From contig CAJLGW010000010.1 in the NCBI GenBank assembly GCA_905206345.1, positions 1 to 29,323 on the forward strand: 29,323 bases of DNA, in the 5' to 3' direction. Below the pieces are notes generated by a model that was not told where the DNA came from, made no database searches, and saw nothing but the letters and a program-made list of their open reading frames with translations. Shown here piece by piece: positions 8,221 to 15,246 of this stretch. This DNA comes from an uncultured Sutterella sp. GTDB taxonomy: Bacteria > Pseudomonadota > Gammaproteobacteria > Burkholderiales > Burkholderiaceae_F. The position numbers were made by a program, and so were the translations under genes. Every line of letters starts with the position of its first letter. Position 1 is the first letter of the stretch.

Positions 8221-8415
8221 TTAAAGCGTTACCGTCCAGATGATGGCGACACCTGCCAAAAGCAGAAAAAGTCCAAATCGACGAATCGTCTCAGGTGAGG
8301 CTTTTTCCGTCAAATCGTGCATCGCTTCCAACCAACGCTTCGGTGCCACGAAGGGAATGAACCCCTCGATAATAAACACCAGAGCAATGCCTAAAATCCA
8401 ATCGTTAATCGTCAT
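8221..8415 (-). CDS. DUF2065 (YjeT-like) small membrane protein
   Basis: A 64-residue protein with two hydrophobic segments, at about 6-24 and 47-62, joined by a charged loop (PKRWLEAMHDLTEKASPETIRRFG). Small proteins of this family are commonly encoded beside hflK-hflC in proteobacteria, and E. coli has yjeT in that position. No biochemical function is established. It starts 10 bases after hflC and is the last gene before a strong terminator, so it is co-transcribed with hflKC. Confidence 0.85.
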   Translation of the reverse strand: MTINDWILGIALVFIIEGFIPFVAPKRWLEAMHDLTEKASPETIRRFGLFLLLAGVAIIWTVTL

Positions 8416-8425
8416 GATATCTATC

Positions 8426-9292
8426 TTACTTCGGATTCTTCATGTACTTAAAGAAGTCTGAAGAGGGATCGAGCACCATCACATCCTTCTTATCGGCAAA
8501 GCTTGCACGATAGGCTTCGATGTTACGATAAAAACGAGCAAATTCCGGATTCTTACCGAAGGCTGCGTTATAAGTTGCATTGGCAATCGCATCACCCTCA
8601 CCCTTTAAGGTTTGAGCTTGACGATAGGCTTGAGCCAAAATCACTTCACGCTCACGTTCGGCATTAGCGCGAATCTTTTCAGCCTCAGCTGCACCCGTAG
8701 AGCGTTCTTCAGCGGCCACGCGCTTACGTTCGGCTTCCATACGACGGTAGACAGACTCAGAAATTTCAGGCGTAAAGTCAACGCGCTTTAAACGAACATC
8801 AACGATTTCCACACCAACGTCATTGACACGTTGTTGAAGGCCCGTACGAATTTCGGTCATGGCCATATCACGTTCACGAGAGGTAATGGCGTTAACCGTA
8901 CGCTTATTAACCGTTTGGTTCAAAGCGTCACGCAAAAGCGCGGAGATTCGATCGTTGGCAGCACGTGCGTTACCTTGGAAAGACACCCAGTAGAGACGCG
9001 GGTCAGAGATGCGCCACTTCACAAAAGAGTCAATCAAAAGGTTTTTCTTTTCGCTCGTTTGAATCAAGTCAGCGCTCGGCGTATCCAACGTCAAAATGCG
9101 CTTATCAAGATAAACCACATTTTGGAAAGGAGGCGGCAACTTCACGTGTAAGCCCGGCTCCGTTTGCACTTCCTTTAATTCACCCAAAGCAAACACAAGG
9201 GCGTACTCACGTTCACCAACGGTGTAGAGGCAGAAGTTAGCCGCACCGATTGCCACCAAAAGACCTAAAGCTAAAGAGGATAATTTTTTCAT
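8426..9292 (-). CDS. hflC: FtsH protease modulator HflC
   Basis: HflC pairs with HflK in a large inner-membrane SPFH/Band 7 assembly that encloses the FtsH protease and controls its access to membrane substrates. The 288-residue protein has an N-terminal membrane anchor (about 5-24), then the prohibitin-homology domain in the periplasm (VGEREYALVFALGELKEV onward) and a heptad-rich region with RMEAERKRVAAEER. The frame is open from an ATG at 9307 that overlaps the hflK stop as TAATG. I chose the ATG at 9292 because AAGGAG sits 6 bases before it and no ribosome site precedes 9307. It is in an operon with hflK and DUF2065. Confidence 0.95.
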   Translation of the reverse strand: MKKLSSLALGLLVAIGAANFCLYTVGEREYALVFALGELKEVQTEPGLHVKLPPPFQNVVYLDKRILTLDTPSADLIQTSEKKNLLIDSFVKWRISDPRLYWVSFQGNARAANDRISALLRDALNQTVNKRTVNAITSRERDMAMTEIRTGLQQRVNDVGVEIVDVRLKRVDFTPEISESVYRRMEAERKRVAAEERSTGAAEAEKIRANAEREREVILAQAYRQAQTLKGEGDAIANATYNAAFGKNPEFARFYRNIEAYRASFADKKDVMVLDPSSDFFKYMKNPK

Positions 9293-9306
9293 CGTCTTCT
9301 CCTTCA

Positions 9307-10734
9307 TTAGCGAGTACGCGTGCGCATATCACGCACTTGGTTAATCGGAGAAGTGTTCATGCTCTCCAACGGTTTTTCAGAGGCGGTTGAGTTCTCAGAG
9401 GACTCCATCGTCATATCTTTTTGCAACGATTGAATCGTTTGCGTCTTGTTTTGTTCCATTAACTTGTCAAACGGCAAGTAGAGCAAATTGTTACTGCCCT
9501 TGCTATCGACAAAAATCTTCGTTGATGACGAAAGCACTTGTTGCATCACGTCAACGTACATACGATCACGCGTGACTTGCGGTGCCTTTTCGTATTGCTT
9601 CAAAATTTGCGTAAAGCGTTCGGCATCACCTCGTGCGGCTTCGACCACACGAGCCTTATAACCTTCTGCTTCTTGCGTTAAACGAACGGCCATACCGCGT
9701 GCCTTCGGAATGACGGCATTGGCATAAGCTTGACCTTCGTTAATTTGACGTTCACGGTCTTGACCGGCCTTGACGGCGTCATTAAAGGCCGCTTGTACCG
9801 GTTGCGGCGGTTGAGCATTTTGGATAGCCACCGACATCACTTCGATCCCCGTTTGGTAACGATCGAGCATGTCTTGCATAATCTTTTTCACCGCTTCGGC
9901 AATTTCTTGCTTACTTTCAAATAAGACGTTGTCCATGCGCAAGCGCCCCACCACTTCACGCATGGCGGATTCGGCAGAATGCAACACGGAGTCATCCGGA
10001 TTTCTGGAGCGGAAGATGTAGTTCATTGCCCCTTCGCCCGGTTTAATACGGTATTGCACGTTAAAGCGAAGGTCAACGATGTTTTCATCATCGGTCAACA
10101 TCAAGGCTTCTGCTTCACGAGCCACACGACCTAAAGCACCGACTTCAACCGTACGGACGCTACTCACGTCAACGATTTCCACGTTTTGAATCGGCACTGG
10201 TGCATGCCAACGGAAACCCGGCATCGTGGTTTCAGTGTACTTACCAAAGGTCGTCACAATCCCGGACTGACCTTCAGGCACAATGTAAAAACCCGTTGCG
10301 CCCCAAAGACCTAAAGCGATAACGCCAGCAAATAAAAGGCCCTTACCGCTCGGTTGCGCGTGAGGCATGTTGCCTCCGCCCATTTTCTTAAATCGTTCCA
10401 TCGTTTCTCGGAATTCATCTTTATTAAAAGAGGCATTTTGATCACGACGACCGTAATCGGAACGTTTCTCGTTATGAGCATCAGACGTGTTGTCGTTGCG
10501 TTGGCCACCTTGCGGGCCTTGACCGAGCATATTGCCTAAAGCTCGATTAAAGTCGTCCCAAAGACGCTCTAAATCATCTCCGTCGTTACGACGGGGAGAT
10601 TCGGGACGCTTTTGTTGCGAGTCCTGATTGTTTTCTTCGTTTTGGGGTTCTTTCACTTCACGGTCATCGGAAGTTTCCTTCTTCGGGTCTTCGTCAGACT
10701 TTCCACGGCCCCATTGGGGGTCATTTAAAGACAT
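9307..10734 (-). CDS. hflK: FtsH protease modulator HflK
   Basis: This is the partner of HflC in the membrane complex around FtsH. The 475-residue protein has a hydrophilic cytoplasmic N-terminus of about 130 residues, rich in N, Q, D, E, R and G, and a single membrane segment at 132-152 (GLLFAGVIALGLWGATGFYI). The Band 7 domain follows (FYIVPEGQSGIVTTFGKYTE onward). The N-terminal tail is clearly longer than in E. coli HflK, and the C-terminus ends in a 50-residue S, T, E and Q-rich stretch. AGGAG lies 7 bases before the ATG. The leader carries a 7-bp inverted repeat (10752-10758 with 10766-10772). Normally hflX lies directly upstream; here a 5.4-kb block intervenes, so hflKC needs its own promoter. 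Confidence 0.96.
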   Translation of the reverse strand: MSLNDPQWGRGKSDEDPKKETSDDREVKEPQNEENNQDSQQKRPESPRRNDGDDLERLWDDFNRALGNMLGQGPQGGQRNDNTSDAHNEKRSDYGRRDQNASFNKDEFRETMERFKKMGGGNMPHAQPSGKGLLFAGVIALGLWGATGFYIVPEGQSGIVTTFGKYTETTMPGFRWHAPVPIQNVEIVDVSSVRTVEVGALGRVAREAEALMLTDDENIVDLRFNVQYRIKPGEGAMNYIFRSRNPDDSVLHSAESAMREVVGRLRMDNVLFESKQEIAEAVKKIMQDMLDRYQTGIEVMSVAIQNAQPPQPVQAAFNDAVKAGQDRERQINEGQAYANAVIPKARGMAVRLTQEAEGYKARVVEAARGDAERFTQILKQYEKAPQVTRDRMYVDVMQQVLSSSTKIFVDSKGSNNLLYLPFDKLMEQNKTQTIQSLQKDMTMESSENSTASEKPLESMNTSPINQVRDMRTRTR

Positions 10735-11127
10735 TGATTAACTCCTATCATTCAGACGCACATTTCGTCTGATTCAAAGATTTAATTGTATAGGAAAGGG
10801 CCTCTTTCTATATATGATATAGCACTTCATTTGCCAGAAATCTTTATCTATTTGTCACAATCTTCTTCATGCGTTACTAGAAATCTAAGGCGAGCAGAAT
10901 CAAATTGGTCAAAATTTTTTAGCTGCGCTCAATTACGCCTTTGTACAATTTTCATCTAAAATACAAGCAAATGTCTTGATCGAATCGTAACAAACGGGGG
11001 TATCTTTACGTTTTTATACCTAGAACTAAGGGTTACCCTAGGGTTATTTCCTTAAATAATCCATTACCATTCGTTACAAGGCATTTTATGTCTGTTTTTA
11101 TTACTCATTACAACAGAGGATTTTCCT
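10735..11127. promoter_or_regulatory. 393-bp divergent intergenic region between hflK and yjiH
   Basis: This AT-rich stretch must carry promoters for hflK (minus) and yjiH (plus). Visible elements are: an inverted repeat TCAGACG/CGTCTGA at 10752-10772 in the hflK leader; AT-rich -10-like sequences around 10785-10825; a direct repeat of AGGGTTA (11029-11035 and 11040-11046) within a GGGTTACCC/CCCTAGGG palindromic cluster; a GGTAT...ATACC inverted repeat just before it; and a 15-codon leader ORF at 11088-11135 that overlaps the yjiH start. I cannot name the regulators, and no -35/-10 pair is convincing. Confidence 0.5.
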
Positions 11128-11135
11128 ATGTCTGA
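11088..11135 (+). CDS. Possible 15-residue leader ORF overlapping the yjiH start
   Basis: An ATG at 11088 with an AAGG site 6 bases upstream opens the frame MSVFITHYNRGFSYV. It ends with TGA at 11133-11135, just past the yjiH ATG at 11128 and in another frame. The layout (own ribosome site, stop overlapping the next start) suits translational coupling. At this length chance is a real alternative, and the peptide shows no run of one amino acid as in classical attenuators. Confidence 0.25.
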   Translation: MSVFITHYNRGFSYV

Positions 11136-11826
11136 TACGGTAAACACTCCGAAAGAGGAAAAGGCTGGTATTGGCGGTTACATCGCTTTGATCTTCGCCT
11201 GTGTCTTCTTCTCTGGCCTTTGTGCCGGTAACCACTGGTGGGGCATTTTTGACTTCGCCACGTTGAACGGCTCCTTCGGTAAGTTGCTCTCTGGTGCTTC
11301 CCTTGACGGTGAAGTCATCAAGACGGCTGCCACGACGTTCCGCGGTAAGGGTGGTAGCGGTGCCCTCGACGGCTTCGCCTTTGCTCTTACGTTGGTTCCG
11401 ACCGTTATGTTCGCTTTGGCCATGATCACGGTCTGCGACCACTACGGTGCTTTGCGCGCTGCTCGCCAACTCTTGACCCCGATTCTCCGTCCGATGATGG
11501 GCATCCCGGGTTCCTGCTCTTTGGCTTTAATCGCTTCCTTGCAATCCACCGACGGTGGTGCTGCTTTGACGCGTCAATTGCTCGACGCCGGTGAAATCAC
11601 CGAAGACGAAGCTGATGTTTTTGCTATGTTCCAATTGTCTGCTGACGCAACGATCACGAACTTCATGGGTGCCGGTGTGGTGCTCTTGAGCTTGACCGAC
11701 GCTGCCGGCAATACGGTTCCGACCTCCATCGGCGTGTGCTTGGGCATCATGCTTATCATGAAGGTTGTCGGTGCAAACTTCATCCGCTTCTTGAAAGTCT
11801 TCCGTGGCAAGAAGAACGCTGCTTAA
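11128..11826 (+). CDS. yjiH: YjiH-family nucleoside-recognition (GATE) domain membrane protein
   Basis: A 232-residue integral membrane protein of the nucleoside-recognition/GATE-domain family, similar in size and segment order to E. coli YjiH. Hydrophobic segments lie near 17-34, 84-103, 128-140 and 175-215. Conserved features include TPILRPMMGIPG and the polar LQSTDGGAALTRQLLDAGEIT stretch that is typical of this family. Such proteins occur in pairs and are thought to act in transport, but the substrate is not established. An AGAGGA site precedes the ATG. yjiG follows after 18 bases and a peptidase gene after that, like E. coli yjiH-yjiG-iadA. Codon use is highly biased (GGT, AAG, AAC, ATC, TTC), as in strongly expressed genes. 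Confidence 0.82.
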   Translation: MSDTVNTPKEEKAGIGGYIALIFACVFFSGLCAGNHWWGIFDFATLNGSFGKLLSGASLDGEVIKTAATTFRGKGGSGALDGFAFALTLVPTVMFALAMITVCDHYGALRAARQLLTPILRPMMGIPGSCSLALIASLQSTDGGAALTRQLLDAGEITEDEADVFAMFQLSADATITNFMGAGVVLLSLTDAAGNTVPTSIGVCLGIMLIMKVVGANFIRFLKVFRGKKNAA

Positions 11827-11844
11827 TCACTGGAGGTCTCAGAT

Positions 11845-12309
11845 ATGTCTAATGCAAAAACTAAGCCGATGGTCACTGACATCTTCGTGAAGGGCGCTCT
11901 TCAAGGTTGGGACATCGCTACGCACTCTACCATTCCGAACGTTTTGATGGCTTTCGTTATCATTCGTGCCTTGAACGTTGCCGGTTTGATCCCCATTTTG
12001 GGTGACATCTTTAAGCCGTTGATGGGCTTGTTCGGTCTTCCCGGTGAAGCCGCTGCCGTTTTGATCGCCGGTTGGATGTCCATGGGTGGCGGCGTCGGCG
12101 TTGCCGTCGCTTTGTTCGACCAAGGTTCTTTGACCTTGTCTGACTGCGCCATCCTCGCTCCTGCCATCTACTTGATGGGTTCTCAATTGCAATACATGGG
12201 TCGCGCCTTGGGTGTGATCGGTACGCGTGGTAGCATGATTCCGGTGTTGATGGGTACGTCCATCCTCAACGCTTTCGTCGCCATGATCATCATGAACATC
12301 ATTGTCTAA
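11845..12309 (+). CDS. yjiG: YjiG-family membrane protein, partner of YjiH
   Basis: A 154-residue membrane protein, the same length as E. coli YjiG, with hydrophobic stretches near 30-50, 68-90 and 128-153. The glycine-rich GWMSMGGGVGVAVALFDQG lies in the middle. It also belongs to the nucleoside-recognition/GATE group and together with YjiH probably forms one transporter; the substrate is unknown. A GGAGGT site 8 bases before the ATG predicts strong translation. A strong terminator follows about 40 bases after the stop. The codon bias matches yjiH and the following peptidase gene. Confidence 0.82.
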   Translation: MSNAKTKPMVTDIFVKGALQGWDIATHSTIPNVLMAFVIIRALNVAGLIPILGDIFKPLMGLFGLPGEAAAVLIAGWMSMGGGVGVAVALFDQGSLTLSDCAILAPAIYLMGSQLQYMGRALGVIGTRGSMIPVLMGTSILNAFVAMIIMNIIV

Positions 12310-12349
12310 TTGACTGATACATGATTAATTGCTAGAGAATAGCGATTCT

Positions 12350-12385
12350 AAAGGGTGAACATTTAGATGTTCGCCCTTTTTCTTT
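12350..12385 (+). terminator. Intrinsic terminator of yjiH-yjiG
   Basis: A 13-bp stem (12350-12362 with 12367-12379, one GT pair) with a TTAG loop, followed by a T-rich tail TTCTTT. It separates the transporter pair from the peptidase gene, which must then have its own promoter or rely on readthrough. Confidence 0.9.
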
Positions 12386-12394
12386 ATTTAAAAC

Positions 12395-12447
12395 TTGATT
12401 AAAATCAGTCGAATTTTCCAATGTTTAGCATTGTTTTCAGATAAAAT
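12395..12447 (+). promoter_or_regulatory. Candidate FNR-like box and -10 element upstream of the M20 peptidase
   Basis: TTGAT-TAAA-ATCAG at 12395-12408 matches the FNR/CRP-family half-site pattern TTGAT-N4-ATCAA at nine of ten positions. A -10-like TAAAAT lies at 12442-12447 with no good -35 box, as often seen at activator-dependent promoters. The box would be centred near -52 from the predicted start, which is not the classic -41.5 position. The remaining sequence up to the gene holds only a short GGCT/AGCC hairpin and the ribosome site. Confidence 0.35.
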
Positions 12448-12498
12448 TCTGTTAGGGCTTTTTTTAGCCTTTATCCATTTATTTATAGGGAGAAACCA

Positions 12499-13620
12499 AT
12501 GGTTCAAGAATTTCTTAAAGATCTTGAAGAAGTCGTTAACGTTGACTGCGGTACCGCCACGATTGAAGGCGTGAAGCAAGTTGCCGAAACGTTTGTTCGT
12601 CACTACGAGTCCATCGGCTTTAAGGCTGAACTCGTCGATTTAGGCTCTTCTGTCGGCCCTGGCGTTTTCGCTACGAATAAGCCTGAAGCTACTCGCTTTG
12701 ACGTGATGCTCAACGGCCACTTGGACACGGTTTTCCCGGCCGGCACCGTTGCTCAACGCCCGATGTCCATCAAGGGTGACCGTGCTTACGGTCCCGGCGT
12801 TTTGGACTGCAAGGCTGGTTGTATGACCATTGTTCACGCTTTGAAGCGTTTGCCCAAGGAAAAGCTCGACAAGCTCGCCATCTTGATCGCTCACAACCCG
12901 GACGAAGAAACGGGTTCTGTTGCCAGCCACCACTGGCTCCAAGAATGTGCCTCCAAGTCTGATCGCGCTTTGATCTTTGAACCGGCTCGTGAAGGCGGTG
13001 AACTCGTTTGCGCTCGTAAGGGCTCTTCCACGTACAAGGTTACGTTCCACGGTGTTTCCGCTCACGCCGGTAACAACCCGGAACGTGGTTGCGACGCCAA
13101 CTTGGCTTTGGCTAAGTTCATGATCGCTGTTAAGGAATTGGCCGATATGGAACGTGGTATCACGTTGAACTTCGGTTACATCAACGGCGGTACGGTTGCT
13201 AACGTTGTTTCTGATCACGCTGAAACGGCTCTTGACCTCCGTGTCTGGAACGATGATGACTACAAGGTTGTCAACGCCAAGATCATCGAATTGGCCAAGC
13301 AAGAATGGGTTGCTGGTGTGACGGCTGAAATCGCTGAAACGAACCACCACGATGCAATGCCCTTGAGCGAAGCCACGAAGGCTATGGCTGGCTTGATCGA
13401 AGAAGCTGCCAAGCTTGAAGGCTACGACATCGCTTGGGTTAAGGCCGGTGGTGCTTCTGACGGTAACACGACGGCTGGTATGGGCGTTCCGACCCTTGAC
13501 GGTCTCGGCCCTGTCGGCGGTGGCATGCACTGCGATAAGGAGTACATGGAAATCAATTCCGTTGAAAAACACATCAAGTTGGCTGAACGCTTCTTGACGT
13601 TGTTGGCTGATGCCAAGTAA
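12499..13620 (+). CDS. M20 family metallopeptidase (glutamate carboxypeptidase-like)
   Basis: The 373-residue protein has the di-zinc ligands and catalytic residues of family M20: H74 in LNGHLDTV, D103 in GPGVLDCKAG, E136-E137 in NPDEETGS, E161 in IFEPAR and H344 in GGMHCDKEY. The middle lid domain is recognisable at HGVSAHAGNNPERGCDANLAL. The closest well-known relatives are carboxypeptidase G2-like enzymes that remove C-terminal glutamate, but aminoacylase or dipeptidase activity is also possible. There is no signal peptide, so it should act in the cytoplasm on imported substrate. It lies in the place where E. coli yjiHG has iadA, an isoaspartyl dipeptidase. The codon bias is extreme, with AAG for almost every lysine, which implies high expression. 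GGGAGA precedes the ATG. Confidence 0.9.
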   Translation: MVQEFLKDLEEVVNVDCGTATIEGVKQVAETFVRHYESIGFKAELVDLGSSVGPGVFATNKPEATRFDVMLNGHLDTVFPAGTVAQRPMSIKGDRAYGPGVLDCKAGCMTIVHALKRLPKEKLDKLAILIAHNPDEETGSVASHHWLQECASKSDRALIFEPAREGGELVCARKGSSTYKVTFHGVSAHAGNNPERGCDANLALAKFMIAVKELADMERGITLNFGYINGGTVANVVSDHAETALDLRVWNDDDYKVVNAKIIELAKQEWVAGVTAEIAETNHHDAMPLSEATKAMAGLIEEAAKLEGYDIAWVKAGGASDGNTTAGMGVPTLDGLGPVGGGMHCDKEYMEINSVEKHIKLAERFLTLLADAK

Positions 13621-13640
13621 TCCTTAGCCTAACGGCGACA

Positions 13641-13676
13641 AAATGGGGAGAGTTTGAAGCTCTCCCCGTTTTTTTA
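13641..13676 (+). terminator. Intrinsic terminator of the M20 peptidase gene, probably bidirectional
   Basis: A perfect 8-bp stem (GGGGAGAG at 13645-13652, CTCTCCCC at 13660-13667) followed by GTTTTTTTA. AAAA on the other side gives a shorter T-run for the convergent ABC transporter genes, whose last stop is at 13707. Confidence 0.88.
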
Positions 13677-13706
13677 TCTCTGTAAATGAAAGGCCGGCTC
13701 TTTTGT

Positions 13707-14447
13707 CTAACGTTTAATCCAAGGACAGAAGGCTTTTTCCAAAACACCTACACTGGCATAAACCGTCAACCCTAACACACTCATCCCGAGAATAGCGACA
13801 AACATGGCTAGGGCATCGCCCATTCCCCAGGCATCCATAATCAAAAAGCCAAGCCCTGTTGTCGTCGCAAAACTTTCAGCTAAGAATAAAACAGCAATGG
13901 CCGTACCCGTTGCTACTTTCAATGCGGTAAAGAGTTCTGGCAAGGCGGCGGGAATATAGACATAACGAACCGCTTGCCATTTCGTTCCTCCCATCGAGAA
14001 AAACGCTTTCTCGTAAGAGGGGTCGATACTTAAGGCACTCGATCTCATAATCACCAATAATTGGTACCCGGCCGTTAACGCAATGAGACAAACGCGTGAG
14101 GACTCGCCTAATCCCAAAATCATAAAGAAAACCGGCAAAAGCACGATCTTCGGAATGGGGTAGGTAATAAAAAGCAAGGGCGCGCCCAACCAATCAAAAC
14201 GTTTACTGTGACCCAATAAGAGACCCAACGGGAAAGCGATAAGGACGCTCACCAAAAGTCCCATTAAAAGACGATAAAGGCTAAGAAGGATATGATCCCA
14301 AAAGTTTGTCGTCATCAGAGCCTTAATAAAGGCAACCGTTGTCGTAATCGGATTGGGCAATAGCGCTTCACCGAGGCTTAAAGAGCCAAAAAGCCATAAA
14401 AGACCAATGGCTAAGAAACCTAAAACGTAACGAAAAAGAACGATCAT
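13707..14447 (-). CDS. ABC transporter permease (nitrate/sulfonate/taurine-type)
   Basis: The 246-residue inner-membrane permease has about six hydrophobic segments. The cytoplasmic coupling loop reads EKAFFSMGGTKWQAVRYVYIP, corresponding to the EAA-x3-G signature of binding-protein-dependent permeases. It most resembles the SsuC/TauC/ThiX type. The frame is open from 14531, but the ATG at 14447 overlaps the ATPase stop as ATGA and is preceded by GGGGAGG, so translation is coupled. It is the last gene of the three-gene importer. Substrate unknown. Confidence 0.9.
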   Translation of the reverse strand: MIVLFRYVLGFLAIGLLWLFGSLSLGEALLPNPITTTVAFIKALMTTNFWDHILLSLYRLLMGLLVSVLIAFPLGLLLGHSKRFDWLGAPLLFITYPIPKIVLLPVFFMILGLGESSRVCLIALTAGYQLLVIMRSSALSIDPSYEKAFFSMGGTKWQAVRYVYIPAALPELFTALKVATGTAIAVLFLAESFATTTGLGFLIMDAWGMGDALAMFVAILGMSVLGLTVYASVGVLEKAFCPWIKR

Positions 14448-15238
14448 AGCGTCCTCCCCGATGCGTTTTTCAAGTGAGCATGAATGGTGCGAACGGTGTC
14501 GTAAAAACTTGTCGTTTCCCTGTCTGCGCAACCTTTTTCATGATCAAAGGCGGGATTTTCAAAGAAGGCGACTTTTCTAAAAGGGCTAGAGGCCAACACC
14601 AATACGTGAGAGGCTAAACACACAGCTTCAGAAATATCGTGTGTGACCATGATGATATTGCAAGGGTGATGCTTGCGGACTTCAACTAAAAAGTCCTGTA
14701 AATGCTCACGTAAAAGAGCATCTAAGGCTGAAAACGGTTCATCTAAGAAAAGTACTTCCGGTTGCGCTAAAAGGGCTCGACCAATGGCCAAACGTTGACG
14801 CTGACCTCCCGAGAGTTCTGTCGGGTACCTTCCCTCTAAACCCTCAAGCTGAAGTTCTGCCAACATCGCCTTCACGCTTTGTGCTCGACGATAAGGATCA
14901 GGGCACAGCTGCGGGTTGAGTTTAAAAGGCATTTGAAGGTTTTCTACCACATTCATCCAAGGAAAAAGACCCAAATTTTGCCAAACGAAACTGGAGCGAA
15001 TATCCTTAAACGCTGTCACTTCAGAATTTCGCTCCCAGCGAATCCCACCCTCTTTTACCGCACGTAACCCTGCTAAAGCTGACAATAGTGTGGATTTTCC
15101 ACACCCTGACTCCCCGACAATGGCTAAAGAAGCCTTGGCGGGTAACGCAAAAGATAAACGATCAATCACCACCTCACGGTCATAACCAACCGTCAGGTTT
15201 TCACAGTGCAGGGTTAAACCTTGAGATTGATCGCTCAT
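14444..15238 (-). CDS. ABC transporter ATP-binding protein (SsuB/TauB-type)
   Basis: A 264-residue ABC ATPase that powers the importer formed with the permease and binding protein beside it. Visible motifs are Walker A GESGCGKST at 42-50, Q-loop Q87, signature LSGGQRQRL at 142-150, Walker B VLFLDEP at 162-168 with D-loop SALD, and the H-loop histidine at 200. The C-terminal 50 residues follow the usual short tail of the nitrate/sulfonate group. It starts 8 bases after the binding-protein gene and overlaps the permease gene by 4 bases. Confidence 0.93.
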   Translation of the reverse strand: MSDQSQGLTLHCENLTVGYDREVVIDRLSFALPAKASLAIVGESGCGKSTLLSALAGLRAVKEGGIRWERNSEVTAFKDIRSSFVWQNLGLFPWMNVVENLQMPFKLNPQLCPDPYRRAQSVKAMLAELQLEGLEGRYPTELSGGQRQRLAIGRALLAQPEVLFLDEPFSALDALLREHLQDFLVEVRKHHPCNIIMVTHDISEAVCLASHVLVLASSPFRKVAFFENPAFDHEKGCADRETTSFYDTVRTIHAHLKNASGRTL

Positions 15239-15246
15239 GCGCTATC

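Noticed and set aside
12640..13572. 310-codon open frame antisense to the M20 peptidase gene
   Set aside because: The plus-strand gene has complete M20 motifs. Strong codon bias suppresses stops on the opposite strand, and the antisense protein shows no recognisable motif or ribosome site.
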